This document shows positions 62,533-64,000 of a stretch of DNA of 64,000 nt, one piece after another. The notes under the pieces are model-generated. The model was not told the DNA's origin, ran no database searches, and saw nothing but the letters and a program-made list of their open reading frames with translations. The position numbers were made by a program, and so were the translations under genes. The DNA comes from Scleromitrula shiraiana (taxonomy: Eukaryota > Ascomycota > Leotiomycetes > Helotiales > Sclerotiniaceae). The stretch lies in assembly GCA_028455995.1 (NCBI GenBank), contig JABELC010000009.1, positions 1,488,001 to 1,552,000 on the forward strand. Reading direction: 5' to 3'. Positions within the stretch are counted from its first letter, which is position 1; every line of letters starts with the position of its first letter.

Positions 62533-64000
62533 TACGTTTCTATTCACACATACACACATACGCATAACATACTCTTAATAATGTTTTGGATGGGAAAATT
62601 AAAAAATGGAATGGGAAACAGGGGAAAAGGGGTGGAATGAATGGGCTTTTATCGATCATTTTTGAAATGTTCATGAAATAAATAATATGAGGAAGAACGA
62701 ATGAAATAATGGAAGGGAAATTAAACCGAAATCATTTTTGGGCGTCATGCAAAAGGGGCATTATATTTGCGGTTATTTTTTCATTTTTTGGCATTTGCTT
62801 TCGTGTTGTTGCAATTTCTTTTGTCCTCTTCTAAGATGATGGATTGATTGATTACTTACTTACTGGCTTGCTTGGGCATAGCGCGGCGCTTATATCACAT
62901 AGCATACTTTTGATGGTATTATAGATGAACATATGGATGGGAGAGGATGGTTCTCTTGGCACTTTTTTGCATTATAGAGGAGAGGGTGGTGTTGTAGGGT
63001 GCGGTGCGTGCGGGCGGGCGGAATTTTGGTGGGGGGGAGGAAATTTGTAATTAGTAAGGATAGATGAGATGGGATGGGATGGGATGGGATGGGATGGAAT
63101 GGGATGGAGCTGCGAATGCAAATAATGGAGGTGAAAGAAAAGAAATGATATGATATGATATGATAGAAATAGATGATAAAAATGGATGATAGAATAAACA
63201 TAAGATGAGATGAGATTAGATGAGATGAGAGTATTCATAATATTTGAAATGTTAAAGAGATGAATTAATTGAGTGAGTGAGTGAGTAAGTGAGTGAGTGA
63301 GATGTGATCTTTAAGATCTGTCTGGGGTAGGGCGGGGTAGGATGGGGTGGATCGTGATAATGATTTTTTTATTAAATATATGATTTAAATAATTATAATT
63401 GTTATTATTATTATATTTGAGTTGTTTTGATGTTTTAATGTTTTAATGTTTTAATGTTTTAATGTTAATGTTTTAATGTTTTAATATTGTATTTCCATTT
63501 ACAGTAGATAATTGCTTTAGTTCCCTAGGGCGGTGCTTATCGGTGGTTAAAGACGGATAGGGAGATAGAGGGAGGGAAGGAGGGAGGGAGGGAAGGAGGG
63601 ATAGAGGAATAGAGGAGTGGGACAGAAGGCAGGATGGGGGAATTATTAGTTGGTTGTTGGGTTTATTTGATGATTGATTTGATTTGTTTTGATTGCGTTG
63701 GTTAGCTTGATTTTGGATATTTTATTGGTTTGATCTGATGTTGTGTTTAAAGGTGATTGGTTTGCGGGGAGGTTGATTGGTTGGATTTGTTTGGTTTGGT
63801 TTGGTTTGGTTTGGTTTGATGAGTTTGGTTTGATGAGTTTGGTGAGTTTGGTGAGTTTGGTGAGTTTGGTGAGTTTGGTGAGTTTGGTGAGTTTGGTGAG
63901 TTTGGTGAGTTTGGTGAGTTTGATATATTTGATATATTTGATATGATATTGTGGTTAAGAGGTGGTGCGGTGGCTGTTGGTTGGTTGGTAGGTTGGTTGG
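62533..64000. other. Intergenic with microsatellites to the right edge
   Basis: Contains GGGAT repeats at 63066-63105, GATAT 63146-63165, GAGT 63270-63300, TTTTAATG 63427-63480, GGGA 63570-63600, and TTGGT and GAGTTTGGT repeats to 63920. No gene seen. Confidence 0.6.
63819..63925. repeat. 9-bp tandem array (GAGTTTGGT), about ten copies
   Basis: Copies run almost perfectly from about 63838 to 63920. They are preceded by two GAGTTTGGTTTGAT variants and by a GGTTT run at 63790-63818. Confidence 0.85.

Overview
This is nuclear DNA of a filamentous ascomycete. The evidence is short GT-AG introns of about 45-100 nt, a multidomain fungal polyketide synthase, a class VI-type chitin synthase, a fungal Hsp110, and gene-dense stretches of balanced composition broken by AT-rich, RIP-like islands. 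Protein flavour suggests a leotiomycete (Botrytis/Sclerotinia-like lineage). That is an inference from sequence resemblance and was not tested.

Layout. 1-600: decayed GNAT acetyltransferase. 3.2-4.3 kb: AT-rich element with 21-bp inverted termini and 8-bp flanking repeats. 4.99-7.57 kb: Hsp110 (SSE1/Hsp88 type) with a long heat-shock element upstream. 9.05-14.65 kb: a dead MFS transporter (-) and a dead cytochrome P450 (+). 16.0-34.0 kb: a secondary-metabolite locus holding an intact highly reducing PKS (KS-AT-DH-MT-ER-KR-ACP, 2566 aa in a 16-exon model that stays in frame), an intact CYP52-like P450 (517 aa, 11 exons), a broken MFS transporter and an intact two-repeat MYB-like protein. AT-rich islands full of ACTAGT separate or interrupt these genes. 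35.85-38.87 kb: an AT-rich element with roughly 100-bp terminal inverted repeats. 38.97-48.2 kb: housekeeping or hypothetical genes (TMEM53/PaxU-like DUF829, a basic hypothetical protein, the rRNA-processing protein Fyv7, an Atos/FAM214-like protein). 49.25-54.70 kb: a full-length, mutated LTR retrotransposon with 168-bp LTRs and a 5-bp target duplication. 60.0-62.5 kb: chitin synthase. The remaining stretches are intergenic and rich in microsatellites.

How the genes work together. PKS and P450 lie head-to-tail on the minus strand. Both promoters carry a tandem of the same heptamer (CGGGTCC, spaced 5 or 4 bp, same orientation), which suggests joint control. The MYB-like protein is the only regulator-like gene nearby. 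The cluster transporter has three frameshifts and an AT-rich insertion, and the 9-14.7 kb genes carry nonsense codons. The locus therefore looks like a partly dead cluster in which the enzyme core survives. The product is unknown.
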